Shown: positions 41,817 to 49,708 of the stretch, piece by piece
How the letters are laid out: each line of letters begins with the position of its first letter
Position numbering within the stretch: position 1 is the stretch's first letter
Virus record (IMG/VR): IMGVR_UViG_3300046809_000312
Span: 1-54,481 of that record
Reading direction: 5' to 3' (one strand)
From: a virus
Length of the DNA stretch: 54,481 bases
Program-made: the position numbers and the translations under genes
Notes under the pieces: model-generated
Seen by the model: the letters and a program-made list of their open reading frames with translations, nothing else
Database searches by the model: none
Told to the model about the DNA's origin: nothing

Positions 41817-42902
41817 ATGGGTTCGCGCATCATGACCATGAAGCGGCAGGCGGCCGAACTCGGCCGGATCCGCACCGGCTACAGCCGGCCCAACCCGAAG
41901 CCCAACGCGCGGCCGATCCCGGTCAAGTCCAAGACGTTCATCCTCACCTCGCACTCGCGCGAGTACATCGCCGCGGCGGCCGAGCTGTACGGCGGCCGGG
42001 TCGAGCAGTGGACGCCGCAGGGGCAGCCCGTCGCGCAGTGGCGGGTCATCACCGCGGCGACAGAACTGCGGGCGATCCTGCCCGCCGGCGACCCGCTCGA
42101 CCAGTCAAACGAGATGTGGTCGGGCGGCGGCTGCTCGCGGCGCTGCGACGGCGTGACCGAGCGCCTGTCGGGCAACGCGTGCATCTGCCTTACGCAGTAC
42201 GGCGAGGACTGGCACGAGCGCCCCGCCGACGAGGTGTGCCGCCCGACGTCACGCGTCGGCGTGTTCCTGCCCGATCTTCCCGACCTCGGCGTGTGGCGGG
42301 TCGAGACGAAGTCGTATTACGCGGCCGACGCGCTCGCCGGCGGGCTCGACACCGTGCTGCAGGCGACGGGCGGCAAGGGCATGATCCCCGTCCGCATGTG
42401 GATCGAGCAGCGCAAGGCACTGCGTAAGGGCAAGACGAAGCAGTTCCAAGTGATCATGATCGTGCCGTCGCTGCCAAAGCTGCGGCACGCCCTGTCGGGC
42501 CCGATCAGCACTGCCGCAGCACTCGACCCGGCGAGCCTCAACCGCCCGGCGATCGAGGCAGCGCCCGCCGAGCGGCCCGACTACCTCGCCGAGGCACGCG
42601 GGTGCCGTACCGCCGACGACGTGATCGAGGTGTGGCGCAAGGCGAGTGACGCCGGCCACGGATCCGACGAGCTGCTCGACGATCTCAAGGCGATCGCCGC
42701 GGACATCAGCAAGGGGATCGACCCGCGGACCGGCGAGGTCGGCGAGCAGGACGACGACGCACTCGGGCCGGACGGCGAGGGCGTGTACGACGTCGAGGTG
42801 CTCGGCGAGGGCGACGATCCCGTCGTCGAGGAACCGCCGGCCGCGCCCGCCCGGTCGTCGTGGCCTGCCGCGGCGCAGCCCGGATCGGGGGCACGCCGAT
42901 GA
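41817..42902 (+). CDS. phiC31 gp3-like (recombination directionality factor family) protein
   Basis: A 361-aa protein, ATG 41817 after GAAAGGCAGCG. It has the signature segments of the gp3-like family: AAELYGGRVEQWTPQG, EMWSGGGCSRRCDGVTERL, a Cys cluster (CICL, VCRPTSRVGVFLPDLP) and GVWRVETKSYYAADALAGG. In phiC31-type phages the homologue switches the serine integrase to excision; many phages keep it beside recombination genes where it probably has an older DNA-related job. Only a tyrosine integrase is present here, so its role is probably the latter. The C-terminal 80 residues are acidic and disordered. Confidence 0.85.
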   Translation: MGSRIMTMKRQAAELGRIRTGYSRPNPKPNARPIPVKSKTFILTSHSREYIAAAAELYGGRVEQWTPQGQPVAQWRVITAATELRAILPAGDPLDQSNEMWSGGGCSRRCDGVTERLSGNACICLTQYGEDWHERPADEVCRPTSRVGVFLPDLPDLGVWRVETKSYYAADALAGGLDTVLQATGGKGMIPVRMWIEQRKALRKGKTKQFQVIMIVPSLPKLRHALSGPISTAAALDPASLNRPAIEAAPAERPDYLAEARGCRTADDVIEVWRKASDAGHGSDELLDDLKAIAADISKGIDPRTGEVGEQDDDALGPDGEGVYDVEVLGEGDDPVVEEPPAAPARSSWPAAAQPGSGARR

Positions 42903-43714
42903 CGTGGTTCCTAGGCCGATGGGCCGCGTTCGACACTGAGACGACCGGCGTCGACGTCGAGAACGACCGGATCGTGACCGCCGCCGTACACGCTCGCGGC
43001 GGTGGCATCGAGCCCGAGGCCGGCGAGTGGCTCGCCGACCCCGGTATCGAGATACCCGCCGAGGCGTTCGACGTCCACAAGATCAGCACCGAGCATGCCC
43101 GCGAGCACGGCGCCCCGGCCGCGCAGGTCGTAAACGAGGTCGCGACCGAACTCGCCGCGCAAGTCGTCATGCTCGGTGCGGCGATCGTCGGGCACAACGT
43201 GTCGTACGACCTCACGCTGCTCGACCGCGAGTGCCGTCGGCACGAGCTGCCGACGCTGCACGAACGGCTCGACGGCCGCCCGCTGCACGTCATCGACACT
43301 CGGGTGCTCGATCAGCGAGCCGTGCCTTTCCGCAAGCGCGTGAGCGAGAAGCAAGGCGCGCGGCAGCTCATCACACTCGCGCAGTTCTACGGCATCCCGT
43401 GGGACGACGAGGCGGCGCACGGCTGCTCGTACGACGCGCTCGTCGCCGCGCAGGTCGCCCGCCGGATCTCAACGCTCGCGCACATGCGGCGCGGCGACTG
43501 GCCCGAGCACGTGCGCGCCGAGCGGAAGGTGTCGTTCCTGCCGTTCCGCGACCTCACGCTCGCCGAGCTGCATGCCGCACAGATCGAGTGGGCGGCCGAA
43601 CAGGCGGCCGGGCTGCAAAAGCACTTCCAGAAGACCGACCCGAACGCCGTCGTCGACGGCACATGGCCGCTGCGCCCGTGGAGCGAGCCGACCGCCGAGG
43701 GGGCACCCGCATGA
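42899..43714 (+). CDS. DnaQ-like 3'-5' exonuclease (DEDDh)
   Basis: A 271-aa protein, ATG 42899 overlapping the upstream stop. All DEDDh residues are visible: D12 and E14 in FDTETTG, D104 in GHNVSYDLTLL, H174 and D179 in HGCSYDAL. It resembles the proofreading subunit epsilon or RNase T-like exonucleases. With no phage polymerase encoded, it may act in recombination or on the host replisome. The C-terminal 70 residues are helical. Confidence 0.9.
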   Translation: MTWFLGRWAAFDTETTGVDVENDRIVTAAVHARGGGIEPEAGEWLADPGIEIPAEAFDVHKISTEHAREHGAPAAQVVNEVATELAAQVVMLGAAIVGHNVSYDLTLLDRECRRHELPTLHERLDGRPLHVIDTRVLDQRAVPFRKRVSEKQGARQLITLAQFYGIPWDDEAAHGCSYDALVAAQVARRISTLAHMRRGDWPEHVRAERKVSFLPFRDLTLAELHAAQIEWAAEQAAGLQKHFQKTDPNAVVDGTWPLRPWSEPTAEGAPA

Positions 43715-44178
43715 CCGACCGGAACATCATCGGGTTCGACGTCGACCGCAACGGCAACGCCGCGATCGCGGTCGCGGTCGAGCGCGACGGCTCGTACACC
43801 GTGCACACCTCGGGCGTGTGCAAGTCGCTCGCCGCCGAACTGCTGCGCGGGATCGCCGCCCGACTGGACGCCGAACACGGCCCGTTCCCCTGCAGCCCGA
43901 CGCAGGAACAGCACGATCGGCCGCGCGAGGACGAGCCGGCCGACGCCCGCGGCGGGCGCCTCGACCGCGACCGCGGCGTGTACCGCGACCCGCGCGGCGA
44001 CTCATGGGATCTCACGCTTCTGTGGGGCGACGAGTTCGACCGCGAGTGGAAGTGGCACGGCGGTACCGACCGGCTCGGCGAGCCGATCCTGCGGGCCGAC
44101 GACGGCGAGGTGCTGCCGCTCGGTCTGCTGCGCACCCTCTACGGGCCGATCACTCCGCTGTCGGGCGGTGCGGCATGA
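43711..44178 (+). CDS. Hypothetical actinophage early protein
   Basis: A 155-aa product, ATG 43711 (ATGA overlap). An N-terminal beta-region (NIIGFDVDRNGNAAIAVAVE) is followed by a charged linker and a C-terminal block WDLTLLWGDEFDREWKWHG, then DGEVLPLGLLRTLYG. That block has the look of a widespread Streptomyces phage family of unknown function. Confidence 0.63.
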   Translation: MTDRNIIGFDVDRNGNAAIAVAVERDGSYTVHTSGVCKSLAAELLRGIAARLDAEHGPFPCSPTQEQHDRPREDEPADARGGRLDRDRGVYRDPRGDSWDLTLLWGDEFDREWKWHGGTDRLGEPILRADDGEVLPLGLLRTLYGPITPLSGGAA

Positions 44179-44804
44179 CCGACATGATCCCCGGCCTGAT
44201 CGCGGCCGACGAGGTGCCGCTCGACGACCGCACCGCGGCCCCGGCTGGACTGCAGGTGATCGGGCTCGACCTCTCGATCACCTCGACCGGCGTGTGCCTG
44301 CCCGACGGCTCGACGTTCCGGATCCGGACCCGGCAGAAGGACGGCCCGCGCCGAATGACGGTCATCCGTGACCGGCTGACGATCGAGGTCGCCGAGCAGC
44401 GACCCGACCTCGCCGTGATCGAAGACCTGCCCATGAACGCGGGGCGCATGAGCCTCACGAACCTGAAGAACATGGCGTGCCTACACGGCGTCGTGCAGGC
44501 ACTGCTCGTCGACGCAGGCGTGCCGTGGGCGTACGTGAACACGAAAACGCTGAAGAAGTTCGCGTGCGACAACGGCGGCGCCACCAAGCAGGACATGACG
44601 GCGGCCGCGTTCCTCGCGGCCGGCGCCACGTTCGAAAACGACGAGGGCGCCGACCAGGTCGACGCCTGGTGGCTACGCGCCGCCGCGTACGACTGGCTCG
44701 GACTGCCTCTGTTCTCGATGCCCGAGGCACAGCGCGAGGCGCTGAGTAAGGGCGATTGGCCCGACACGTACGCGCAGCGGTTCGTGATGGGGGCCGCCTC
44801 ATGA
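44175..44804 (+). CDS. RuvC-like Holliday junction resolvase
   Basis: A 209-aa protein, ATG 44175. RNase H-fold resolvase motifs: D32 in IGLDLSITSTG, E83 in LAVIEDLP, and the C-terminal acidic pair D160/D163 in EGADQVDAWW. KQDM and VNTKTLKKF add the usual basic substrate-facing residues. It would resolve replication or recombination intermediates before packaging. Sits in the recombination cluster with the nuclease genes. Confidence 0.88.
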   Translation: MTDMIPGLIAADEVPLDDRTAAPAGLQVIGLDLSITSTGVCLPDGSTFRIRTRQKDGPRRMTVIRDRLTIEVAEQRPDLAVIEDLPMNAGRMSLTNLKNMACLHGVVQALLVDAGVPWAYVNTKTLKKFACDNGGATKQDMTAAAFLAAGATFENDEGADQVDAWWLRAAAYDWLGLPLFSMPEAQREALSKGDWPDTYAQRFVMGAAS

Positions 44805-45901
44805 TCGTCGAGGGATTCGGCGGGCTCGGCGGTTGGGCTGTCGCGCTCAGCAAGCGTCGTGTGCGGCACGTCGGTATGGAAATGGACCGTGACGCGTGCG
44901 CCACGCGCGCCGCGGCCGGGCATCCGACGATCCGGTGTGATGTGACCGCGTACCCGACCGCGCCGTTCCGCGGCCGGATCACGGGCAAGGTCGACAGCCC
45001 GGTGTGCACGCCGTACTCGCGTGCGGGTAAGGGACTCGGCAAGGTCGACAAGCCGCTCGTCGCGCAGGCGATAGACGATCTCGCGCACGGTCGGGACACG
45101 CGCGCCGAGCTGCGGACGGCATGCGTCGACCCGCTGTCGATCCTGGCGGCCGAGCCGATGCGGTGGCACTACGACCTGCGCCCCGAGTGGATCGTGATGG
45201 AACAAGTGCCCGACGTGCTGCCGCTGTGGCAGCAGTACGTCGAGGTACTGACCGGGTGGGGGTACTCCGCGGCGGCCACCGTGATCAACGCTGCCGACTA
45301 CGGGGTGCCGCAGACCCGGCGGCGGGCTGTGCTCGCAGCGTCCCGCGTCCGCGAGGTCATGTGGCCCGAGCCGACGCACTACGACCCGAGTCGCGGACAC
45401 CAGTTGTGGGGTACGCCGTGGGTGTCCATGGCCGAGGCACTTACCCTGCCGCCCGGTCTGATCGTCAACACCCGCGGCGACCGCCCCAGGGACGAGAACG
45501 GTCGCGCGGCCGGCGGGAACGAGTTTCCGGCCGACGGACCGTGCCAGTCCCTGACCGGCCGTGCCCGGTCGTGGTGGGTGCTGCGGGCCGGGAATCAGGA
45601 CCGGGCCACGGTGCGCGACCTCGACCAGCCTGCGCCGACCGTGGCGTTCGGCCACAACGCGGCCCGCGTCGAGTGGGTACTCATGCCGGACAGGCGCGAG
45701 CGTCGGCCGCTGTCGGTCGAAGAAGCGGCGGCGCTGCAGTCCCTCCCGCCCGCCTATCCGCTCAGCGGCAGCCGAACCTCGCAGTTCCGGCAGGTGGGCA
45801 ACGCCGTGCCGCCCGTCCTGGCCGACGCTGTCATCGCAGCCGCGGTCGGCCCCCGCGCCGAGCACCTCGGCACTGACCGTCGCCTCAGGATCGCGGCATG
45901 A
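44801..45901 (+). CDS. DNA (cytosine-5) methyltransferase
   Basis: A 366-aa protein, ATG 44801. Motif I is FGGLGGW (6-12); motif IV is SPVCTPYS with nucleophile C69, in place of the usual PPC; motif VI is MEQVP with E134-Q135 in place of ENV; motif VIII is QTRRR (171-175); motif X is GNAVPP near residue 330. The target recognition region lies between VIII and X. It probably protects phage DNA from host restriction; no cognate restriction enzyme gene is nearby. The variant motifs are those of a divergent phage lineage. Confidence 0.88.
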   Translation: MIVEGFGGLGGWAVALSKRRVRHVGMEMDRDACATRAAAGHPTIRCDVTAYPTAPFRGRITGKVDSPVCTPYSRAGKGLGKVDKPLVAQAIDDLAHGRDTRAELRTACVDPLSILAAEPMRWHYDLRPEWIVMEQVPDVLPLWQQYVEVLTGWGYSAAATVINAADYGVPQTRRRAVLAASRVREVMWPEPTHYDPSRGHQLWGTPWVSMAEALTLPPGLIVNTRGDRPRDENGRAAGGNEFPADGPCQSLTGRARSWWVLRAGNQDRATVRDLDQPAPTVAFGHNAARVEWVLMPDRRERRPLSVEEAAALQSLPPAYPLSGSRTSQFRQVGNAVPPVLADAVIAAAVGPRAEHLGTDRRLRIAA

Positions 45902-46104
45902 GGCGTCGCTGCGCCGCACACGGCGCAGCGACGATCCCCGGTACGGCTCCGGCGCCGCGCCGACGGACGGCCGACGAGATCAGCGCCGCTACCTCGCGGC
46001 CGGTCGCGCCGATCCCCGATCAGGGCGACCTCGTCGACCACTGGCACGAGTCCGGGCTGCTCGACGACGACGAGGTCGACGCCCTCGGCGGCGAGCAGCA
46101 GTGA
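45898..46104 (+). CDS. Small early protein
   Basis: A 68-aa product, ATG 45898 overlapping the methyltransferase stop. A basic Cys-containing N-terminus and an acidic C-terminus (LVDHWHESGLLDDDEVDALG). No motif recognised. Confidence 0.55.
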   Translation: MRRRCAAHGAATIPGTAPAPRRRTADEISAATSRPVAPIPDQGDLVDHWHESGLLDDDEVDALGGEQQ

Positions 46105-46373
46105 GCGGGCTCGGGCCAACGATCGGCAACCCGCGCCCCGGCTACGGGATACGGATCCGCCTCGACAGCCACAAAGCGAAGAGCCTCGCCTCGGCCGACT
46201 ACTCGTGCCCCTGCGGGCACGCCGAGGACGCCACCGGATACGCCGAGGTCGAGCTGCTCGCCATCCGGTACGGCCGGCACCGCCGAGACGAGTGCCCGAT
46301 CCCCGAGGTCAGACAAGAGGCCGCACGCCAGTACGAGGCGCTCAAGCGGTCCATGAAGAAGAAGAGGAAGTGA
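46101..46373 (+). CDS. Small zinc-finger-like protein
   Basis: A 90-aa product, GTG 46101. CPCGH (with a further Cys in RRDECPI) suggests a single zinc knuckle. The C-terminus is a basic helix ending KRSMKKKRK. Likely DNA- or RNA-binding; nothing more can be said. Confidence 0.6.
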   Translation: MSGLGPTIGNPRPGYGIRIRLDSHKAKSLASADYSCPCGHAEDATGYAEVELLAIRYGRHRRDECPIPEVRQEAARQYEALKRSMKKKRK

Positions 46374-46379
46374 ACCACC

Positions 46380-46829
46380 ATGCCCAAGCTGGACGAAGAC
46401 GCCGAGGTCGAGGTGAAGCTCGACGGCGCCGCCGGGATGCTGCAGCAAGCGATTCCCGCGATCCTGCGCCGCGGACTGTTCGAGTCGCCCGGCGCCCGGA
46501 TCGTCGCCGTCGTCGAGTTCGCGAGCACGACGTACACCGGTCACGCTGCTGGCGAGGACAAAGACCCGCAAGTGAAGCTCAGGGTCAAACTCGCCGAAGT
46601 CGCCACCGAGGGCGACCAGATGAGGCAGCTTCGCGAGGTCATGCGAGCCATGTACCGGCAGCGCAAGATGAACGGCACCCTCGACGAGATCGGTCCCGGC
46701 GCGGCCGACCTCGACGGCGTCGTCGCCGAGCTGCTCGCCGCGCACCCGACCGAGGACGAGTTCGAAGTGCACGAGGAACGCGAGCGCGCCCGCAAGCGGT
46801 CCGGCGGCCGAGTCGAGCACTACGGGTGA
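46380..46829 (+). CDS. Early hypothetical protein
   Basis: A 149-aa product, ATG 46380. A beta-rich N-terminal half (EVEVKLDGAAGMLQQAIP; ARIVAVVEFASTTYTGH) and helical C-terminal half (MRQLREVMRAMYRQRKMNGT; HEERERARKRSGG). Found in the replication part of the operon; no known family comes to mind. Confidence 0.62.
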   Translation: MPKLDEDAEVEVKLDGAAGMLQQAIPAILRRGLFESPGARIVAVVEFASTTYTGHAAGEDKDPQVKLRVKLAEVATEGDQMRQLREVMRAMYRQRKMNGTLDEIGPGAADLDGVVAELLAAHPTEDEFEVHEERERARKRSGGRVEHYG

Positions 46830-47194
46830 CATACCCACCGAGCAGCAGAGGCGGCGCTCGTCGTGAGCGATGCCGCTGCGGCCGCACCGTGATGCGGCAG
46901 CTCGTCGGCAACCGGGCGGCACTCAATGTGACCGCCGACGTCGATGAGTTGACCCCTGCGGCGGCCGCGATGCTGCGCGAGCCGAACCGGCTCGACTGGT
47001 GTGTGCGCACCACTGCGGGCGGGCCCGATCTGCAGTGGGCCGACTGCCACCGACGCAAGGCGGAGTGCACCCGCCCGCACGTGATCGACCACCAGTGCAC
47101 GGGCGTCCCTGTTGCCCACGCCCACGGGCGAGGGCGACAGGGACGCCGCCCCCGAAAGTCCTCGGTCGCCGAGGGACAACTCGCCCTCGGATAG
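46826..47194 (+). CDS. Cys-rich small protein upstream of the initiator
   Basis: A 122-aa product, GTG 46826. Cys/His pairs CRCGRT, DWCVRTTAGG, DCHRRKAECTRPHVIDHQC form a probable zinc site. A palindromic DNA repeat (47114-47135) is read here as VAHAHGRGRQG, a different frame from its other copies. It ends ten bases before the initiator gene. Confidence 0.62.
   Translation: MTYPPSSRGGARRERCRCGRTVMRQLVGNRAALNVTADVDELTPAAAAMLREPNRLDWCVRTTAGGPDLQWADCHRRKAECTRPHVIDHQCTGVPVAHAHGRGRQGRRPRKSSVAEGQLALG
47102..47147. repeat. Dispersed palindromic repeat, copy 3 (extended 46-bp inverted repeat)
   Basis: Core 47114-47135 is flanked by GGCGTCCCTGT and its complement ACAGGGACGCC, making a near-perfect 46-base inverted repeat just before the replication initiator gene. 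Confidence 0.7.
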
Positions 47195-47204
47195 GAGAAC
47201 CCCG

Positions 47205-48128
47205 ATGCCATGGTTCGTCGTTGACGACAACGCCGACAGCCACCCGAAGTTCGTCGCCGCCGGGAACGCGGCGATCGGGCTGTGGGCGCGGACGGGCGCG
47301 TATGCGGCCCGGCACCTGACCGACGGCATCGTGCCCGGAGACATCGCCAAGATGTACGGCTCGAAGCCACAGATCACGAAGCTCGTCGCGTCCGGGCTGT
47401 GGCACATGGCGGGGCACGACTGCGCTCACCCCAAGTGCCTGCAGCCGGCTCGCGGCGACTTCACGATTCACGACTACTTGATCTACAACCCGTCGCGCCG
47501 CGACGTCCTCGTGAAGCGCGAGCGGGCCGCCGAGAAGAAGCGGCGACAGCGCTCGGGGCAGGATCCGCAGACGAATCGCGACGGATCCGGCAGCGATCCG
47601 TACGAGAATCGCGAAGGATTCGACGACGATTCGTCAACGAATGACGCGCCGAAAAATGACGGGCCCGCAGGTCAGGGCGCTGCGTCCCCAGGGGACGACT
47701 CGGGGACTCACGCGCGCGCGTTCCCCTCCCCTCCCCTCCCCTCCCACAAGGGGGGCGCAGGTAGAGAGTCGGCTGCAGGAGGTAGCGGGCGCGGTCGCGC
47801 ACCTCTCTCTCTGATCGCCGCCGATTGGCAGCCGAGCGACGACGACGTGCAGGCGGCGCAACTCGCCCGCGCCGACGGCGGCCGCGAGCAGCTCACCGCG
47901 CAGCAACTCGACGCCGTCACCCGCAAGTTCAGGCAGCGGATGCTCGACGACCAGGTGCAGGCGGCCGCATGGGGCGGGCGCTGGCAGCAGTGGGCCGAGA
48001 ACGAGCGCACCGAGCAGCAGCCGGCCCCTGGCGGGAACGTCGTGCAGTTCGGCGCCATGACCAAGAGCCAGCAGCAGCGCGCCGGCCTCGGCCGGCTGCG
48101 CGGTCGCCTGAGCGGAGACACCGCATGA
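47205..48128 (+). CDS. Replication initiator-like protein (winged helix, O-type)
   Basis: A 307-aa protein, ATG 47205 after AGGAGAACCCCG. Residues 1-100 match the N-terminal winged-helix segment of a family widespread in actinophages: PWFVVDDNADSHPKFVAAGN, then IGLWARTGAYAARHLTDG, with CAHPKC and FTIHDYLIYNPS. Residues about 120-205 are low-complexity and coincide with the iteron-like DNA at 47573-47815. The C-terminal helical domain (about 210-307) may contact the helicase loader. Domain order and an origin inside the gene recall lambda O and SPP1 gp38. The next gene looks like its loader partner. Confidence 0.72.
   Translation: MPWFVVDDNADSHPKFVAAGNAAIGLWARTGAYAARHLTDGIVPGDIAKMYGSKPQITKLVASGLWHMAGHDCAHPKCLQPARGDFTIHDYLIYNPSRRDVLVKRERAAEKKRRQRSGQDPQTNRDGSGSDPYENREGFDDDSSTNDAPKNDGPAGQGAASPGDDSGTHARAFPSPPLPSHKGGAGRESAAGGSGRGRAPLSLIAADWQPSDDDVQAAQLARADGGREQLTAQQLDAVTRKFRQRMLDDQVQAAAWGGRWQQWAENERTEQQPAPGGNVVQFGAMTKSQQQRAGLGRLRGRLSGDTA
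47573..47815. other. Origin-like segment inside the initiator gene (copy B)
   Basis: Contains repeats GAATCGCGACGGATCC (47573) and GAATCGCGAAGGATTC (47606), inverted repeat ATTCGT/ACGAAT (47629-47642), a locally AT-richer patch (CCGAAAAATGACG), GTCCCCAGGGGAC (47685) and a CGCGCGTTCCCCTCCCCTCCC tract that recurs in the non-coding region at 4622-4746. The encoded stretch is a low-complexity linker, as expected where DNA function constrains the sequence. Confidence 0.55.
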
Positions 48129-48784
48129 GGGTCGACGAGGTCATCGACCTACTCGAACGGATCGCGCTCGTCGACGACCGCGTCGTGCGGGCCGACGAGG
48201 CGGAGCAAGAGGCGCAGGTCACGATGTGGGCCGCCGTGCTCCGCGACGTGCCGCTGCAGTTCGCCGGCGAGGCGGTCGGCCGCCACTACGCCGAGAGTGC
48301 GTGGCCGGTCATGCCGAAGGACATCGCGAGCCGCTGGCGCGACCACGTGCGCGACCGGCTCAGCCGGTCAACGGGCACGTTCGAGCCGACCGATCACCCC
48401 GACGTCGACCCCGACGACCGGTACGGCAACGGCTACGTCGCGGCGCTGCGCGCGCAGCGTGCCGCGGTCGCCGTCGGCGCCGCCGAGCCAGTCGGACTGC
48501 GCGAACTGCTGCCCGCCGTCGGCAGCCGGCTCGGCGGCGACCGAACCGTCGAACTCGTGCCCGCGAACGACGAGTTCCGCGAGGCGAAACAGAGCCGGTT
48601 CCCGAGGCGCGAGCGGCCTGCCGGACCGCCCGAGAGGGCCGTGCACTGCCCGGTGTGCGGATCCTCGCCGGGCCGCCCCTGCCGCCTGCCGGGAAGCGGC
48701 CGGGTCATGACCGGCACACACCCCTCACGCCGCGACGTGTACGACGCCGCGCAGTCCACCGACAGCAAGGGAGATCAGCAGTGA
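48125..48784 (+). CDS. Putative helicase loader (G39P-like) with zinc ribbon
   Basis: A 219-aa protein, ATG 48125 overlapping the initiator stop. Residues 1-80 are helical with the pattern of SPP1 G39P-type loaders (ALVDDRVVRADEAEQ; MWAAVLRDVPLQFAGEAVGR; WPVMPKDIASRWRDH). The C-terminus carries CPVCGSSPGRPCRLPG, followed by TGTHPSRRDVY. Next to an O-like initiator this fits loading of the host DnaB helicase. The assignment depends on a weak sequence pattern and on position. Confidence 0.55.
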   Translation: MRVDEVIDLLERIALVDDRVVRADEAEQEAQVTMWAAVLRDVPLQFAGEAVGRHYAESAWPVMPKDIASRWRDHVRDRLSRSTGTFEPTDHPDVDPDDRYGNGYVAALRAQRAAVAVGAAEPVGLRELLPAVGSRLGGDRTVELVPANDEFREAKQSRFPRRERPAGPPERAVHCPVCGSSPGRPCRLPGSGRVMTGTHPSRRDVYDAAQSTDSKGDQQ

Positions 48785-48981
48785 AGCAACGTGATCCGCT
48801 GCTCGCCGAGTTGTACCCGACCGGCTCGTTCGGCGGGCCGCGGCCCGGCGTCCGCCGACCGGGCGAGCCCGACCCCGAGGGGCCGCGCCGCGGCGCCGAA
48901 CTCGCCGCGGCGGTTGCCGAGATCGACCACGAGAACGGATACGGCGTGCACTTGCGCTACCGGCGGGCGGACGCCGCATGA
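48781..48981 (+). CDS. Small early protein
   Basis: A 66-aa product, GTG 48781 overlapping the upstream stop. Pro/Gly/Arg-rich N-terminal half and a short helix AELAAAVAEIDHENGYGVHL. No motif recognised. Confidence 0.55.
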   Translation: MKQRDPLLAELYPTGSFGGPRPGVRRPGEPDPEGPRRGAELAAAVAEIDHENGYGVHLRYRRADAA

Positions 48982-49121
48982 CCGAGCCCGCCGCCGTCGG
49001 ATACCTCGGAATCGCCGCCATGGTCACGACCGTGCTCGCCGCCGTGTTCCTCGTGGCTGCCGTCGTGTCCGCCGTCCTCGACAAGTGCGCCCCGCCAACC
49101 GACAAGGAAGTGCAGCGATGA
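48978..49121 (+). CDS. 47-aa single-pass membrane peptide
   Basis: ATG 48978 overlaps the upstream stop; the product's own stop overlaps the next ATG. It has one membrane helix (about 10-33, LGIAAMVTTVLAAVFLVAAVV) and a short basic cytoplasmic tail with one Cys. Coupling on both sides supports translation. Function unknown. Confidence 0.58.
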   Translation: MTEPAAVGYLGIAAMVTTVLAAVFLVAAVVSAVLDKCAPPTDKEVQR

Positions 49122-49708
49122 CCGACACCAAAATGACCGCCGTCGAGGCGCTGCTCGCATTCGCCCGCCGTGTCGTCGACGACGAGGCCGCTCGGGCACT
49201 GCTCGACGAGGCAACTCTCGAACTCACCGGGCGTCGGATCGTGCGCCCCGATCAGCAGCTCGTACCGTTGCGGTTCACCGTGCGGCGCCATCACGACGTG
49301 AGCGGAGTGAGCGGCGACGGGTCGGTCGCCGACGGCGTGCTGTGGCCCGACGGAACCGCCTCGGTGCGGTGGCGCGGCGAACATCCCTCGGCCGTGTTCT
49401 GGGATCGCGGCCGCGTGTCTGTGGAGTTCGTCCATGGGCACCAGGGCGCTACCGAGATCGTGCTCGTCGACCAGGACGAACAGCAGCTCGCCGCGCCCAC
49501 GCCCACGGGCGCGGGCGATCGGGTGGTCGCCGCCCCGATGGTCGTCCGCCGGGTTCTCGAACACGCGCTGCGCCGCCCCGTTCCGTGCCCGAAGTGCGAG
49601 CGCACCGCGCAGTGCAGGTGCATCGCGGACCGCACCGACGCGCGGATCGACACCGTGCTCGGCGCCCTCGCGCCGTGGCTCAACACCAGTACAGGCGAGG
49701 CGGCATGA
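49118..49708 (+). CDS. Early protein with C-terminal zinc motif
   Basis: A 196-aa product, ATG 49118. Helical N-terminus (VEALLAFARRVVDDEAARAL), a beta-rich middle (FTVRRHHDVSGVSGDGSVAD; AVFWDRGRVSVEFVHGHQGA), a PTPTGAGD linker from a palindromic repeat copy, and CPKCERTAQCRC near the end. The middle might be a small SH3-like barrel. Function unknown. Confidence 0.62.
   Translation: MTDTKMTAVEALLAFARRVVDDEAARALLDEATLELTGRRIVRPDQQLVPLRFTVRRHHDVSGVSGDGSVADGVLWPDGTASVRWRGEHPSAVFWDRGRVSVEFVHGHQGATEIVLVDQDEQQLAAPTPTGAGDRVVAAPMVVRRVLEHALRRPVPCPKCERTAQCRCIADRTDARIDTVLGALAPWLNTSTGEAA
49495..49516. repeat. Dispersed palindromic repeat, copy 4
   Basis: GCCCACGCCCACGGGCGCGGGC read as the linker APTPTGAGD; same core as the copies at 15594, 37784, 47114 and 54159. 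Confidence 0.75.

Noticed and set aside
44150-45919. A 589-aa minus-strand open frame opposite the RuvC and methyltransferase genes
   Set aside because: Both plus-strand genes have full catalytic motifs; the reverse frame is explained by high GC.
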